64,000 bases of DNA. Source: JAIMBK01 sp040755215. Lineage in GTDB: Bacteria > Bacillota > Desulfotomaculia > Desulfotomaculales > Nap2-2B. Where the stretch lies: assembly GCA_040755215.1 (NCBI GenBank), contig JBFMBG010000001.1, forward strand, positions 50,400 to 114,399, read 5' to 3'. Under the pieces are notes generated by a model. That model did no database searches. It was not told where the DNA came from and saw nothing but the letters and a program-made list of their open reading frames with translations. This document shows, one piece after another, positions 7,759 to 15,573 of the stretch (position 1 is the stretch's first letter; the number at the start of each line of letters is the position of its first letter). A program made the translations under genes and the position numbers.

Positions 7759-7994
7759 CTACCCACCACAATCCGCTGGCCGCTGGGAGCATAGAACTCT
7801 TTGGTAGTGTTAACCATGTCCCTCCAGCTCTTCTTCTGCCGGACGTAGCTCATCACCTGGCTTGTGAACTCAGATCCGAACTTGCTGGCCAGGATCGCTT
7901 CGGCCTGATCGTAAGCCTCCCAGGAGCCCTTATAGTCAGGGGACATGATGAGGAGGTCGAGGCGGCGGGCCGGGCCAACAAATTTTCGAAAAAC
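7755..7994 (-). pseudogene. C-terminal relic of a phage-type gene, unknown
   Basis: The frame is open from a TAG at 7995-7997 to a stop at 7755. It encodes FVGPARRLDLLIMSPDYKG, AEAILASKFGSEFTSQVMS and FYAPSGQRIVVGR. An internal ATG at 7946 would give 63 residues, but the coding character extends upstream of it to the junction, so I think it is the tail of a longer gene cut off where the AAA ATPase promoter begins. Family not recognised. Confidence 0.4.
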
Positions 7995-7997
7995 CTA

Positions 7998-8044
7998 TTG
8001 ATTTATTACAACATCAGTAATAAAATATTACCAATACAGTAACA
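7998..8044 (+). promoter_or_regulatory. Promoter with two tandem palindromic operators upstream of the AAA ATPase
   Basis: TTGATT at 7998-8003, 17-base spacer, TAAAAT at 8021-8026. Two copies of TATTAC-N7-GTAAYA start at 8004 and 8026, exactly 22 bases (two helical turns) apart, one between the -35 and -10 and one at the start region. A dimeric repressor binding both would block transcription. No matching regulator gene was recognised nearby. Confidence 0.6.
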
Positions 8045-8060
8045 TTAGGAGGCGGTTCAT

Positions 8061-9185
8061 TTGCCCGGCAAAATGTTTCCCATCGGTGGCCCGGTATCCG
8101 AACAAGATATCGTGGACAGGGAGGAATTTATTTTGTCGCTCAAGACCAGGCTGGCCGACGGTCAAAGCATCGTTTTGGCCGGACCCCGCAGAATCGGAAA
8201 AACGTCCCTGGCCCACGAAATCCTCAGACGGATGAAAAAGGAAGGTTTTTACACGGCGTCCGTGGATTTCTTCCGCCTCTCGGACAAGCTGGAATTCGCC
8301 ACCGCCCTGATCAACGCTTGCCTCGAAAACAGGACGGGCGTCCGCAGGACGCTGGAAGCTTTGAAAGACCGCGCCAGGGTTGTCGTTGGGACAGCAAGGT
8401 TGGCGGTTAAGGTCGAAGATCTCGAACTCAACATCGGCTTTTCTCACGGCGAACCAGACGAAAACACAATTCTTAACCGTGCCCTGGAACTGCCGGAAAC
8501 CCTCGCGGAGCGGGACGACAGGCCCATGGTGGTCCTGTTTGATGAATTTCAGGACGCTGCACACGTTGCCGGCGAAGACATCTACAAAAAAATGCGTTCT
8601 TACTTTCAGCACCACAAAAGAGTATCCTACCTGTTCCTGGGTTCCAAAGAAGGGATGATGAAAACTCTTTTCGGCAACCGGAGAGAGGCGTTTTACCGTT
8701 TTGCCGTAATTCTTCCCATCCCTCCTATTCCTGAAGACGCGTGGGCAGATTACATTGCCAGGAAATTTGCCGAGCAAAACATTGAAGCCGACAATGAAAC
8801 CGTCCGGGAAATTATAAGAAAAACCGGCGGCCACCCGCAGAATACCATGCTCGTTTGCTCGGAAATCTATTACGCGCTTCTCGAAACAGAAAAAAGCTAT
8901 ATCACTCCGGGCATAATGCGGACAGGGTTCGACCGGGCGCTCCTCCGCCTGTCCCAGGTTTACGACGAAACGCTGGATGAACTGGGCAAGCGGCCATACG
9001 TGCGGCAAGTGTTAAAGCGCATCGCCACCGGAAACAAAGTGTACACTCAAAAAGCCAATCCCAACGAAATCAAAAGGGCCGTCGATTACCTGATCGATAA
9101 AGGCGTTATCGAAAAATGCGGCAGGGGATCGTACAGTTTTGTTGAACCGCTATTCAGGGAATACGTGCTGCGCGAATTTTTGTAG
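8061..9185 (+). CDS. AAA+ ATPase of the archaeal-type ATPase_2 class
   Basis: 374 residues from TTG 8061, chosen because AGGAGG ends 8 bases before it. Walker A is GPRRIGKTS (~residues 41-49), Walker B is VVLFDEFQD (~155-163), followed by an arginine-sensor-like FLGSKEG region. The C-terminal ~90 residues (VLKRIATGNKVYTQKANPNE, VDYLIDKGVIEK) look like a winged helix. This class (ATPase_2, STAND-like) is common in archaea and in mobile regions of thermophilic anaerobes; the role is unknown, with defence or DNA transaction suggested. It is monocistronic, with its own promoter and a perfect 14-bp terminator stem. It sits between phage relics. Confidence 0.8.
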   Translation: MPGKMFPIGGPVSEQDIVDREEFILSLKTRLADGQSIVLAGPRRIGKTSLAHEILRRMKKEGFYTASVDFFRLSDKLEFATALINACLENRTGVRRTLEALKDRARVVVGTARLAVKVEDLELNIGFSHGEPDENTILNRALELPETLAERDDRPMVVLFDEFQDAAHVAGEDIYKKMRSYFQHHKRVSYLFLGSKEGMMKTLFGNRREAFYRFAVILPIPPIPEDAWADYIARKFAEQNIEADNETVREIIRKTGGHPQNTMLVCSEIYYALLETEKSYITPGIMRTGFDRALLRLSQVYDETLDELGKRPYVRQVLKRIATGNKVYTQKANPNEIKRAVDYLIDKGVIEKCGRGSYSFVEPLFREYVLREFL

Positions 9186-9221
9186 TGAACCTCCGCCGGG
9201 CCGGTCTCGGCGGAGGTTCAC
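9185..9221. terminator. Perfect 14-bp inverted repeat between convergent genes
   Basis: GTGAACCTCCGCCG at 9185-9198 pairs exactly with 9208-9221 around a 9-base loop. It begins on the last base of the ATPase gene and contains the stop of the minus-strand polymerase relic. Flanking T-runs are weak (CTTCT on plus), so it may act on both strands as a terminator or mRNA 3' stabiliser. Confidence 0.6.
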
Positions 9222-9508
9222 TTCTCTGCCCACGTCTCGCAAACCCCCACCTCCACCTCCACCGGCACATCCAGCAGGAACCGGGCCGCGGTATATTCCA
9301 TAATCGAACCCAGGAGATCGGCGGCCTGCTCCGCCAGCTCCTTCGGGGCCTCCAAAACCAGTTCGTCATGCACCGTAGCCACCAGGCGCACCTCTTCCCA
9401 CCCCCGCCAATCCCATGTGAGACATCGGGTTTGAAAATCTACGTAACGTGCATATTTTCTAAACAATTCATTTGAAAACTTAACTCTTATTTCCACTACC
9501 TCATCCCT
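9218..9508 (-). pseudogene. C-terminal fragment of family A DNA polymerase (phage-type), chimeric
   Basis: From about 9400 down to the stop at 9218 the frame encodes the last segment of a Pol I-type polymerase: motif C as ATVHDELVLEAP, then ELAEQAADLLGSIM and VPVEVEVGVCETW. Motifs A and B and the rest of the enzyme are missing. The preceding ~30 codons (from a GTG near 9508, VKFSNELFRKYARYVDFQTR) do not match polymerase, so an unrelated start has been joined to it. It is a remnant of a phage replication module. Confidence 0.75.
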
Positions 9509-9862
9509 TGTCCAGGTCCAGGGTTTCGCCGTTGATTTGGAACGCCTTGTCCTCTTCCGCCAGGACGCTCTCTTGTTCGGCCAGCAGGCGCAGGCAGTCC
9601 ACGCAGTCAACGCCACTGTCCGGGTTCAGGTCGGGGGAATACTTTTTCCCTGCTGATTTCTTCGGCCTTGCCCGGAAGTCCGCCTCGCGGGCCAACGCGA
9701 TCAATGCTCCTTTGTGCCGGACCGCTTCTGCTTCAACCTCGGCCAGCAGGCCGCGGGCCTGGGCCGCGGCGAAAGGCAGGCAGGCGAATTCTATTTCACC
9801 GTACCCGTCAGCCTGTTCGCCGCCAGGAGCCGCGCCAGGATTTCCTGCAACGGAAGAAGCAT
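9501..9862 (-). pseudogene. Frameshifted phage-type gene of ~119 codons
   Basis: ATG at 9862 begins MLLPLQEILARLLAANR and stops at 9791-9793. One missing A in GTGAAA(A)TAGAA would join it to the following frame, which reads IEFACLPFAAAQARGLLAEV, then READFRARPKKSAGKK, CVDCLRLLAEQ and AFQINGETLDLDKG to a stop at 9501. The joined product is Ala/Leu-rich with a CVDC motif. It directly precedes the polymerase fragment, as small genes often do in phage replication modules. Family not recognised. Confidence 0.45.
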
Positions 9863-9902
9863 GGCGGCGTTACGAACAACTAAGACGCAAAGCACCTAAC
9901 GG

Positions 9903-9941
9903 ACCTGCTACTTCACAAAAGGTAGCAGGTTCCGGCTTTTT
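9903..9941 (+). terminator. Stem-loop with T5 upstream of the ImmA-like gene
   Basis: ACCTGCTAC (9903-9911) pairs with GTAGCAGGT (9922-9930) and is followed by CCGGCTTTTT. No plus-strand gene lies directly upstream, so it may be a leader terminator for the gene at 9984 or a relic. Confidence 0.5.
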
Positions 9942-9983
9942 AAGAATAATCGAACGCCAGGTTTCGGCAGGTGACGCCGTACA

Positions 9984-10430
9984 ATGTTGAAGGATTTATT
10001 CGCCTTAGCTGAACGCGAAGGAATCATTATCGCATGGTGGGATTTTAAGCCGCCCCTGGAAGCTGTCTACATGGCGGTGCCCGGCCTGCCCCCGGTAATT
10101 GGCCTGGCGAACTCCCTTGCCACCGCCCCGCTCGCATATTTCCGCTCCGTCCTGGCGGAAGAACTGGGACATTTTTACACCACGGCGGCCAACGCGCTGG
10201 CGGTCACCTTTTTTCACTACCGGGACAGGTTGACGGTAAGCCAGGCGGAATACCGGGCTCGGAAGTGGGCGGCCCTTTACCTCGTCCCCGAACGTAAACT
10301 TTACAGGGCGTTGAGGAAAGGGATCAGGGAGATATGGGAGCTGGCAGAGTGGTTTGGAGTAACGGAGGAAATAATGGCGCTCCGGCTAAACCTCCTAGGC
10401 GGAAAACACCTACAGCGGAAGATTTGCTAA
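9984..10430 (+). CDS. ImmA/IrrE-family metalloprotease-like protein
   Basis: 148 residues. The zinc motif region is LAEELGHFYT (~residues 52-61): the usual HExxH is EExxH here, a variant often seen in phage-encoded ImmA proteins, followed by the family's QAEYRARKWAALYLVP block. ImmA proteins cleave phage or mobile-element repressors of the XRE type. No XRE partner is adjacent; the nearest is the truncated one at 7299. With the polymerase fragment and other relics it marks an old prophage. ATG 9984 has AGGTGA 11 bases before it. Confidence 0.75.
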   Translation: MLKDLFALAEREGIIIAWWDFKPPLEAVYMAVPGLPPVIGLANSLATAPLAYFRSVLAEELGHFYTTAANALAVTFFHYRDRLTVSQAEYRARKWAALYLVPERKLYRALRKGIREIWELAEWFGVTEEIMALRLNLLGGKHLQRKIC

Positions 10431-10555
10431 AACCACCAGATCGCCCGCAACAGTTCCGCATCTTTCCCCGCGCCCATCTCCCAGACAGGGATCAGGTCTG
10501 CCTCGTGGTCTGCATTTTGGTCTGCATAGGCCCGGAAACCTAGAAAAATTAAGGG
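10427..10555 (-). pseudogene. C-terminal relic of a phage-type gene
   Basis: A coding-like minus-strand tail reads FRAYADQNADHEADLIPVWE, then GKDAELLRAIWWF and a stop at 10427 overlapping the ImmA stop. It has no start; upstream it meets the tRNA terminator. Internal direct repeats of GCAGACC are visible. Family unknown. Confidence 0.35.
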
Positions 10556-10570
10556 TTCCTTCTGGAACCC
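10544..10570 (-). terminator. Terminator of the tRNA operon
   Basis: Minus strand GGGTTCC-AGAA-GGAACCC (10553-10570) followed by TTAATTTTT. It lies ~70 bases beyond the last tRNA (Val). The 10571-10640 stretch holds nothing else. Confidence 0.8.
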
Positions 10571-10640
10571 TACCCAGCCCTTTTCTTAATTTTTAAAAAC
10601 CCGGAAACCCTTGATTCTCAAGGCTTCCCCGGAAAATAAA

Positions 10641-10715
10641 TGGTGGGCGCGGCAAGGATTGAACTTGCGACCTCCTGCTTGTAAGGCAGGCGCTCTCCCA
10701 CTGAGCTACGCGCCC
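10641..10715 (-). tRNA. tRNA-Val (TAC)
   Basis: A full cloverleaf on the minus strand with encoded CCA. Acceptor GGGCGCG pairs with CGCGCCC, the anticodon stem-loop is CCTGC-CTTACAA-GCAGG giving anticodon TAC, and the T loop is GTTCAATCC. It is the last gene of the four-tRNA unit. Confidence 0.95.
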
Positions 10716-10766
10716 AATGCAACAGGAGATTACCTTGCGGGGGAAGGTAATCTCCGGCAAAAAAGC

Positions 10767-10842
10767 TGGTGACCCCACCGGGATTCGAACCCGGGTTACC
10801 GCCGTGAAAGGGCGGTGTCTTAGGCCGCTTGACCATGGGGCC
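10767..10842 (-). tRNA. tRNA-Glu (TTC)
   Basis: Acceptor GGCCCCA pairs with TGGGGTC, the anticodon loop CTTTCAC sits on CCGCC/GGCGG giving TTC, the T arm is CCGGGTTCGAATCCCGG, and CCA is encoded. Confidence 0.95.
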
Positions 10843-10895
10843 AATTGAGATGTGGGATGTTTCTCACTTCTAACCTCTCACTTCTTACTTCTCCC

Positions 10896-10970
10896 TGGTG
10901 GGCCCACCAGGATTCGAACCTGGAACCAACGGATTATGAGTCCGCTGCTCTACCGTTGAGCTATAGGCCC
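10896..10970 (-). tRNA. tRNA with CAT anticodon (Met, or Ile2 if the C is modified)
   Basis: Acceptor GGGCCTA, anticodon loop CTCATAA on GCGGA/TCCGT, CCA encoded. The CAT anticodon alone cannot separate elongator Met from lysidine-modified Ile2. Lack of the three G-C pairs of the initiator anticodon stem argues against initiator tRNA. Confidence 0.9.
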
Positions 10971-10975
10971 AAAAA

Positions 10976-11050
10976 TGGCTCCCCGAGCAGGATTCGAACC
11001 TGCAACCCCCCGGTTAACAGCCGGGTGCTCTACCGTTGAGCTATCGAGGA
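10976..11050 (-). tRNA. tRNA-Asn (GTT)
   Basis: Acceptor TCCTCGA pairs with TCGGGGA (with a G-T pair), the anticodon loop CTGTTAA on CCCGG/CCGGG gives GTT, the T arm is GCAGGTTCGAATCCTGC, and CCA is encoded. It is the first gene of the unit. Confidence 0.95.
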
Positions 11051-11064
11051 ACACCGCAAAAGAT

Positions 11065-11093
11065 ATTATACATAAAAAATCTCCCCAGGTCAA
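11065..11093 (-). promoter_or_regulatory. Strong sigma-A promoter of the tRNA unit
   Basis: Minus strand TTGACC (11088-11093), 17-base spacer, consensus TATAAT (11065-11070), 15 bases before the tRNA-Asn 5' end. Confidence 0.9.
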
Positions 11094-11114
11094 TGGTTCT
11101 TAAGCAATAAATTT

Positions 11115-11456
11115 TTAATCCCCGGCGCTTTTCCCTGGCGACGACAGTCCTCTTACGGCCCGCACCGCGTCCCAGATTAAACACGAACCGGCCCAATCCG
11201 AAGAAGACGGAGATGACTGCAGGTACCTCTTCAATAATCCGCCGGTGTACTGTCCTAAAAAATACGCACCGATCAGGACGGGAAAAGAAACCAGGGCCCA
11301 CCCGACGCCGAGCGCAAAGCGAAGCAAAACGACCAGAGGCACGGGCAGGTGAATGGCGGCTACCCAAGGCCGCGAAAACTTGCGGACGTTCGCCCGCCAG
11401 TATCCAAACGGAATGTTCAGCAAAAACACAATGGCCGCCAGATCGAACATTTTCAT
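11115..11456 (-). CDS. Small integral membrane protein, unknown
   Basis: 113 residues from the ATG at 11456, chosen over an upstream frame start because GGAGGCGGG ends just before it. Three hydrophobic segments are visible (about residues 4-20, 32-55 and 55-75) with RANVRKFSRPW between the first two, and a polar tail containing serine and arginine. I do not recognise the family. It stands alone between the tRNA promoter and the next minus-strand gene. Confidence 0.6.
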   Translation of the reverse strand: MKMFDLAAIVFLLNIPFGYWRANVRKFSRPWVAAIHLPVPLVVLLRFALGVGWALVSFPVLIGAYFLGQYTGGLLKRYLQSSPSSSDWAGSCLIWDAVRAVRGLSSPGKSAGD

Positions 11457-11554
11457 TTTCCCCGCCTCCTTTCCCTGCGGGACAAAAATCACCGAAAGCT
11501 TTTTTGGCCTGCTTTTAAGCCCGTTAGAACAACCCGCCCGGGTATGTTTCCCCG

Positions 11555-12205
11555 TTAATCCTCCCCGTCCGCTTCTGCTGACGTTTCGGAAGGACTGCTT
11601 TTTTCCGCCCTTTCCCTAAACCACCGGTGGATCTCGTCCAGGGCCGGCGGCGAGACGTAAAAGACCTGGATGCTCAGCGGGAACTGCACGGAATGTCCCT
11701 CGCTGATCACTAACACACCCGCTTCCCCTTCTGCAAGCGTTTCGTCGATCCGCCGGGCAATATAGGCAAACCTTTCTTGCGTCGCTTCCCGGTAAAATTC
11801 GGAAATCTTTTGAAAAACGTTTGCGCTCATCACCACCCGCAGGCAATTGCCCCAGTCCAGGCTCTGGGCAAATAAATCCATATCTTCCGTCGCCTGCAGT
11901 TCCGCCCCCTGCGCGCACTTTCTCTTGATTAGCGGGAAGCCTTTTTCGTTCAGCCGCTCAATCATCGCCAGGCCCTGCTCGCCGCCCAGGGAAACCGACT
12001 CGTGGTAAACCTTCTTTACTTTGCCTATCTTCCGCTCCAGGCTGTCTAACTGCTCCCCCGCCTGCTTCCAGAATAATTCCGCTTTTTCCAGGTAATCCTG
12101 GGGAGCATCCCTGCCGGCAAAGATCAACGGAACAAGGTAGAGTTTGCGCGTCCCTTTAAATTTTTCCGCCGCCGGTTTCTCCAGCTTGCCAAGAACTTCC
12201 GCCAA
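11555..12205 (-). CDS. Conserved-looking cytoplasmic protein, unknown
   Basis: About 216 residues, largely helical with a likely coiled coil around SLERKIGKVKKVYHESVSL (~residues 55-75). A hydrophobic strand-rich part (VLVISEGHSVQFPLSIQVFY) comes near the C-terminus, followed by an acidic tail rich in E/S/A. The TTG start at 12205 lies 9 bases after AAGGAGG; another TTG two codons upstream is too close. Family not recognised. It is preceded by the minus-strand gene at 12290, and the ~80-base gap between them holds the repeat-like CGCAAAG tract. Confidence 0.6.
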   Translation of the reverse strand: MAEVLGKLEKPAAEKFKGTRKLYLVPLIFAGRDAPQDYLEKAELFWKQAGEQLDSLERKIGKVKKVYHESVSLGGEQGLAMIERLNEKGFPLIKRKCAQGAELQATEDMDLFAQSLDWGNCLRVVMSANVFQKISEFYREATQERFAYIARRIDETLAEGEAGVLVISEGHSVQFPLSIQVFYVSPPALDEIHRWFRERAEKSSPSETSAEADGED

Positions 12206-12289
12206 AACCAACTACCTCCTTATCGCAAAAACAGATCCATCGCCAAGACGCAAAGGACGCAAACACGCAAAAATCAAAAAGCAAAGTTT

Positions 12290-12838
12290 TCACTGGAGCA
12301 GCTCTTCTTTATACAGCGCAAATTCCTTTTCGTAAGGCCTGCTTGCTGCTTGCAAGGCTTTTGCCCATTCTTTGTTGATATCTGCATTGATCATTCGCAC
12401 GGCCTCGCCGGAAATTCCCAGACGCCCCAGGATTTTTCTGCCGGCGGCATCGATTTCCTGTTCCTTTTTCCTTAGCACATCCCGGTAACTATCGTACAGC
12501 AGGTACAGCTTTGCCTTTGTTTCGTTGCTTTTTTGGTTGTCGCCGACCAGAGCGATGCCCGCCATAATTTTTTCCATCTTTTCATAATCCCCCAGCTCCA
12601 GCGCATTCACCAGCCTGCGCACCACCGCCTTTGCGACCAGCCCTTTGTCTTCGCCGGGCTGTTTTTCGAGATCATCCTGCAGCTGCTTCAAATCGAAGAT
12701 GCCCAAAAATTTGTCCGCGATGGCCGCGCCGGCCAGCCGGCATTTTTCCTCCCGCTGTTTTTGCAGTTCTTCCGGGGGCACCTCCATGGCGCCGGCCCTT
12801 TCCAGGGCTATTTCCCAGGCGCTCTTAATCCTGCTCAC
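12290..12838 (-). CDS. Helical protein of unknown function
   Basis: 182 residues from the GTG at 12838, chosen because GAGGAGG lies 9 bases before it. The start SRIKSAWEIALERA and the rest are strongly alpha-helical and charged; no enzyme motif is seen. It diverges from the metallo-hydrolase gene at 12928 across a short promoter region and is probably in one transcript with the gene at 11555. I do not recognise the family. Confidence 0.6.
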   Translation of the reverse strand: MSRIKSAWEIALERAGAMEVPPEELQKQREEKCRLAGAAIADKFLGIFDLKQLQDDLEKQPGEDKGLVAKAVVRRLVNALELGDYEKMEKIMAGIALVGDNQKSNETKAKLYLLYDSYRDVLRKKEQEIDAAGRKILGRLGISGEAVRMINADINKEWAKALQAASRPYEKEFALYKEELLQ

Positions 12839-12864
12839 TACCGCTGCCCTCCTCTTCAAAAACC

Positions 12865-12896
12865 TTGTGGATTCTCAATTTATTTTATAATATAAT
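12865..12896 (+). promoter_or_regulatory. Promoter of the metallo-hydrolase gene, shared-sequence type
   Basis: TTGTGG at 12865-12870 and overlapping TATAATATAAT at 12886-12896. The same arrangement TTGTGGATTCT...TATAATATAAT recurs at 18766-18798 before another plus-strand gene, also inside a divergent spacer. Confidence 0.6.
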
Positions 12897-12927
12897 CTTG
12901 GAAAAAGAAAGGACGCGGGAGGAAAAA

Positions 12928-13668
12928 ATGGCTTACTTCGGGTATTATGAAACGCTTAAGATAACGGAAAATCTTTACGGCTTTTTCTGGCAGGGCCGGG
13001 GGAACAACTGCAACTCTTATCTTTTCGCCGGCGTTTTGGAGGGAGACCGTCCGCACGTCATCATCGACCCCGGCCACATCGTCAACGAGTTCCGGGAACC
13101 GTGCTTCAAGCAACTGACGGCGGCAATGAAGGCGGAGGGTCTTGACCCTGAAGACATCGGCCTTATCCTAAACACCCACGCGCACCCGGACCACTGCGCC
13201 GCCGGCGAAATTTTAACCCAAAACGCCGGCAAAACAAAGCCCCCTTTCATTGCTTTTTCCAGGGAAGAGTATGCCTTTATGCGCACGATTGGGGAAAAAT
13301 TTTCCGGCGCGTGGGGCCTGTCCCTGGAAAAAATTGAACCTTTCTTTTTGCTGGGGGAAGGAAATCTAAACCTGGGCAAAATCACGCTGCAGGTGCTGAT
13401 CACTCCCGGCCACTCCCCGGGCAGCGCCTGCTTTTACTGGCCGGAGAGAAAAGTTTTGGTAACGGGCGACGTGGTTTTTTACGGCAGCGTGGGCAGAACC
13501 GACCTGCCCGGCGGGAGTTTAAGCCAGTTGCAGGAGAGCATTGAAAAACTGGCCGGATTGGACGCCGAATATCTTCTGCCCGGCCACTATACCGGCTACG
13601 GAAGTATTGTCGAGGGCCGGGAAAGGGTTGCGCGCAACTTCCAGGCGATCAAGATGTTTTTCGTTTAA
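12928..13668 (+). CDS. Metallo-beta-lactamase-fold hydrolase (glyoxalase II-like)
   Basis: 246 residues from ATG 12928 after GGGAGG. Zinc ligands are in THAHPDHC (~residues 82-89), GHSPGS (~168-173), TGDVVF (~187) and a final GH in LLPGHYTGYG (~216). The family hydrolyses thioesters or related bonds using two metals; the substrate is not deducible. The next gene, a cysteine-cluster protein, begins ~40 bases later and may be co-transcribed. Confidence 0.88.
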   Translation: MAYFGYYETLKITENLYGFFWQGRGNNCNSYLFAGVLEGDRPHVIIDPGHIVNEFREPCFKQLTAAMKAEGLDPEDIGLILNTHAHPDHCAAGEILTQNAGKTKPPFIAFSREEYAFMRTIGEKFSGAWGLSLEKIEPFFLLGEGNLNLGKITLQVLITPGHSPGSACFYWPERKVLVTGDVVFYGSVGRTDLPGGSLSQLQESIEKLAGLDAEYLLPGHYTGYGSIVEGRERVARNFQAIKMFFV

Positions 13669-13708
13669 AATTAATGTTTCACTCCAGGAGGTTATTGAGA
13701 TAGGCAGC

Positions 13709-14581
13709 TTGAGCAACCTGGAGCAAAAAGTGTTTGTTTTGACGCGCAACTTCCGCGGCGTACCGGGCTACGACCTGGTCATTCGCGACCCCGGTGCGAC
13801 CGTTCAGGATTACCTGGACGCACTCAACGCGGCCATTGTCCGCCTGCCCTTAAGGCGTAACCGCCGGCGCGGGACGCAGGATTGCGTAGGGTGCGACCGC
13901 TGCTGCGCCGAAAGGGCCCCCCTGACCATAGTCGACTGTCTGCGCTTGCGGGAGGCGCTGGAAAAAGCAACTGAAGGAAAGAGTGCAAAAGGGACAGGAA
14001 AAGAGGCCGGGAGGGGAGCCGGGAAATGGACCGGGCAGGGAACCGGAGGAAAGCCCGGGGGAGGAACGGCGGAAAGGAGCGGAAGGGAAGCCGGGATAAA
14101 AACCGGGGGAGAAGGCGGTCGAGAGCCCGCTCGAGAGATTGGCGAAAAATGCCCGGAAAGCTGGGACGCCTTTTTTGACCGCTACACCACCGTAACGGTG
14201 CAGGGACCGGTGGTGGACATCGTTTTAAAACGAAACGAGGACGGCCGGTGCATTTTCCTCGACCGCCGAACAAAGCTCTGCCGCGTCTACAGCGCCCGTC
14301 CCTTCGTTTGCCAGACTTTTATCTGCTCTCCGGCCGCCCGCCGCGCCCTGGAGCTAAGGGAAGCACTGGTCAACAAGGGGGAAGACGAGCTGGTCAGGCT
14401 CTGGTTGACCACCGGGATGGTCATTCACCAGGCGCATCACCCCCGTCCCGACCCGCGCGACTGGCCGCCCACTCCTTTTGCCGGCAAAACCCGCTACGGC
14501 GAGGTGCTGCTGAGAGAAGTTTTGCCCGGTAGGATATGGCAAAAGCTAAAGGCAAATGGTGGCTCGTGGCGGCGAGGATAA
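13709..14581 (+). CDS. YkgJ-family cysteine-cluster protein with a glycine-rich insert
   Basis: 290 residues from TTG 13709; CCAGGAGG lies 17 bases upstream, so the exact start is unsure. The cysteine cluster is CVGCDRCC (~residue 56) followed much later by CIFLDRRTKLCRVYSARPFV and CQTFIC, the YkgJ/UPF0153 pattern thought to bind zinc or iron-sulfur. About 65 residues of low-complexity Gly/Lys/Arg/Glu sequence (TGKEAGRGAGKWTGQGTGG-like) split the first cysteine group from the second. The insert is unusual for the family, and similar biased stretches occur in two neighbours (15574 and 16676). Confidence 0.75.
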   Translation: MSNLEQKVFVLTRNFRGVPGYDLVIRDPGATVQDYLDALNAAIVRLPLRRNRRRGTQDCVGCDRCCAERAPLTIVDCLRLREALEKATEGKSAKGTGKEAGRGAGKWTGQGTGGKPGGGTAERSGREAGIKTGGEGGREPAREIGEKCPESWDAFFDRYTTVTVQGPVVDIVLKRNEDGRCIFLDRRTKLCRVYSARPFVCQTFICSPAARRALELREALVNKGEDELVRLWLTTGMVIHQAHHPRPDPRDWPPTPFAGKTRYGEVLLREVLPGRIWQKLKANGGSWRRG

Positions 14582-14620
14582 CCCGCCCTGGGCGACGGGC
14601 AAAACGGATGGAGGTGTATA

Positions 14621-15142
14621 ATGAGCAGGAAAAAGCTCTATATCAATTACGAACTGCTCATGGCAAAGATAGCCGACCTTGAAAAAGCAACTGCTTTTCT
14701 AAATACAATCGCACGCAAAACAGAGGAAGAATTTCTGAGCGACCAGATTTTTATTTCAAGTGCAAAATACGAGCTGATCGTGGCTATCGAGGCCGCCCAA
14801 AGCATTTGTAATCATCTGGCCGCCCGGGTAGCCAAAGAAGCTCCCGATAGTTACGCGGATTGTTTCCGCATCCTGGGAAAGGACAAAGTCATTTCCCAGG
14901 AACTGGCCAAAAAATTAGTTTCCATGGCCAAATTCCGCAACCTCCTGGTACATCAGTACGGCAAGGTTGACGATACCATTGTTTACGGCATCCTAAAAAA
15001 CGATACCGCCGACCTGATTACATACATAGAGCAAATAAAATCGTTCCTGAAAGCCGTACAAAAAGAGGAACAAAGAGAAGAGGCACAAAATAATGAAAAA
15101 TCAAAAGCACTCCCTGACGGCTGCCGAAAAAAAGAAAATTAA
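14621..15142 (+). CDS. hepT: HepT-family ribonuclease toxin
   Basis: 173 residues, helical HEPN fold (formerly DUF86). The catalytic motif R-x4-H-x-Y reads RNLLVHQY (~residues 109-116), preceded by KLVSMAKF. The C-terminal ~25 residues are a charged tail (EEQREEAQNNEKSK). ATG 14621 follows GGAGGTGTATA. It overlaps the MntA gene by 50 bases. In the characterised pair, the MntA antitoxin adds AMP to the tyrosine of this motif to silence the RNase. Confidence 0.88.
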   Translation: MSRKKLYINYELLMAKIADLEKATAFLNTIARKTEEEFLSDQIFISSAKYELIVAIEAAQSICNHLAARVAKEAPDSYADCFRILGKDKVISQELAKKLVSMAKFRNLLVHQYGKVDDTIVYGILKNDTADLITYIEQIKSFLKAVQKEEQREEAQNNEKSKALPDGCRKKEN

Positions 15143-15518
15143 AGAGATCCTCAAAAAGGAACTCTCCCGGCACGAAGAAATTGTCTTTGCTTACCTGCAC
15201 GGCTCCTTTCCGCTGCCCATTCCCTGCGGTGACGTGGACATTGCCATCTATTTAAATGAAACCGTGCCGCCTGAAAAATATTGGGAATACGAAGCAGAGT
15301 TGGCCCTGACCCTGGAGCGCCTGATCAGCATGCCGGTGGACGTGCTCACGTTGAACCGGGCTCCCGTTGCCCTGCGCTACCACGCCACCCGCGGGAAATT
15401 GCTTTGGAGTAAAAACGAACCGGCCAGGTTTACTTTTCTGGAGGATACCTGGCGCGAATATTTCGACTGCCAGCCCATCTTCAGGGCTTTTTTGAAAGAC
15501 TTACTCAGTACCGAATAG
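15093..15518 (+). CDS. mntA: MntA-family nucleotidyltransferase antitoxin
   Basis: 141 residues. The minimal nucleotidyltransferase motif is HGSFPLPIPCGDVDIAIYL (~residues 39-57), with the GS...DxD signature, and a third acidic residue is in MPVDVLTLNRAP. It overlaps the HepT gene by 50 bases, giving the toxin-first order. The start ATG 15093 lies within the toxin tail. Predicted role is AMPylation of HepT. Confidence 0.88.
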   Translation: MKNQKHSLTAAEKKKIKEILKKELSRHEEIVFAYLHGSFPLPIPCGDVDIAIYLNETVPPEKYWEYEAELALTLERLISMPVDVLTLNRAPVALRYHATRGKLLWSKNEPARFTFLEDTWREYFDCQPIFRAFLKDLLSTE

Positions 15519-15573
15519 GTTTTCAGCCGATCAATATTGTTGGGTTATATTTTCCATTCTGGTTTTAAAAGGT

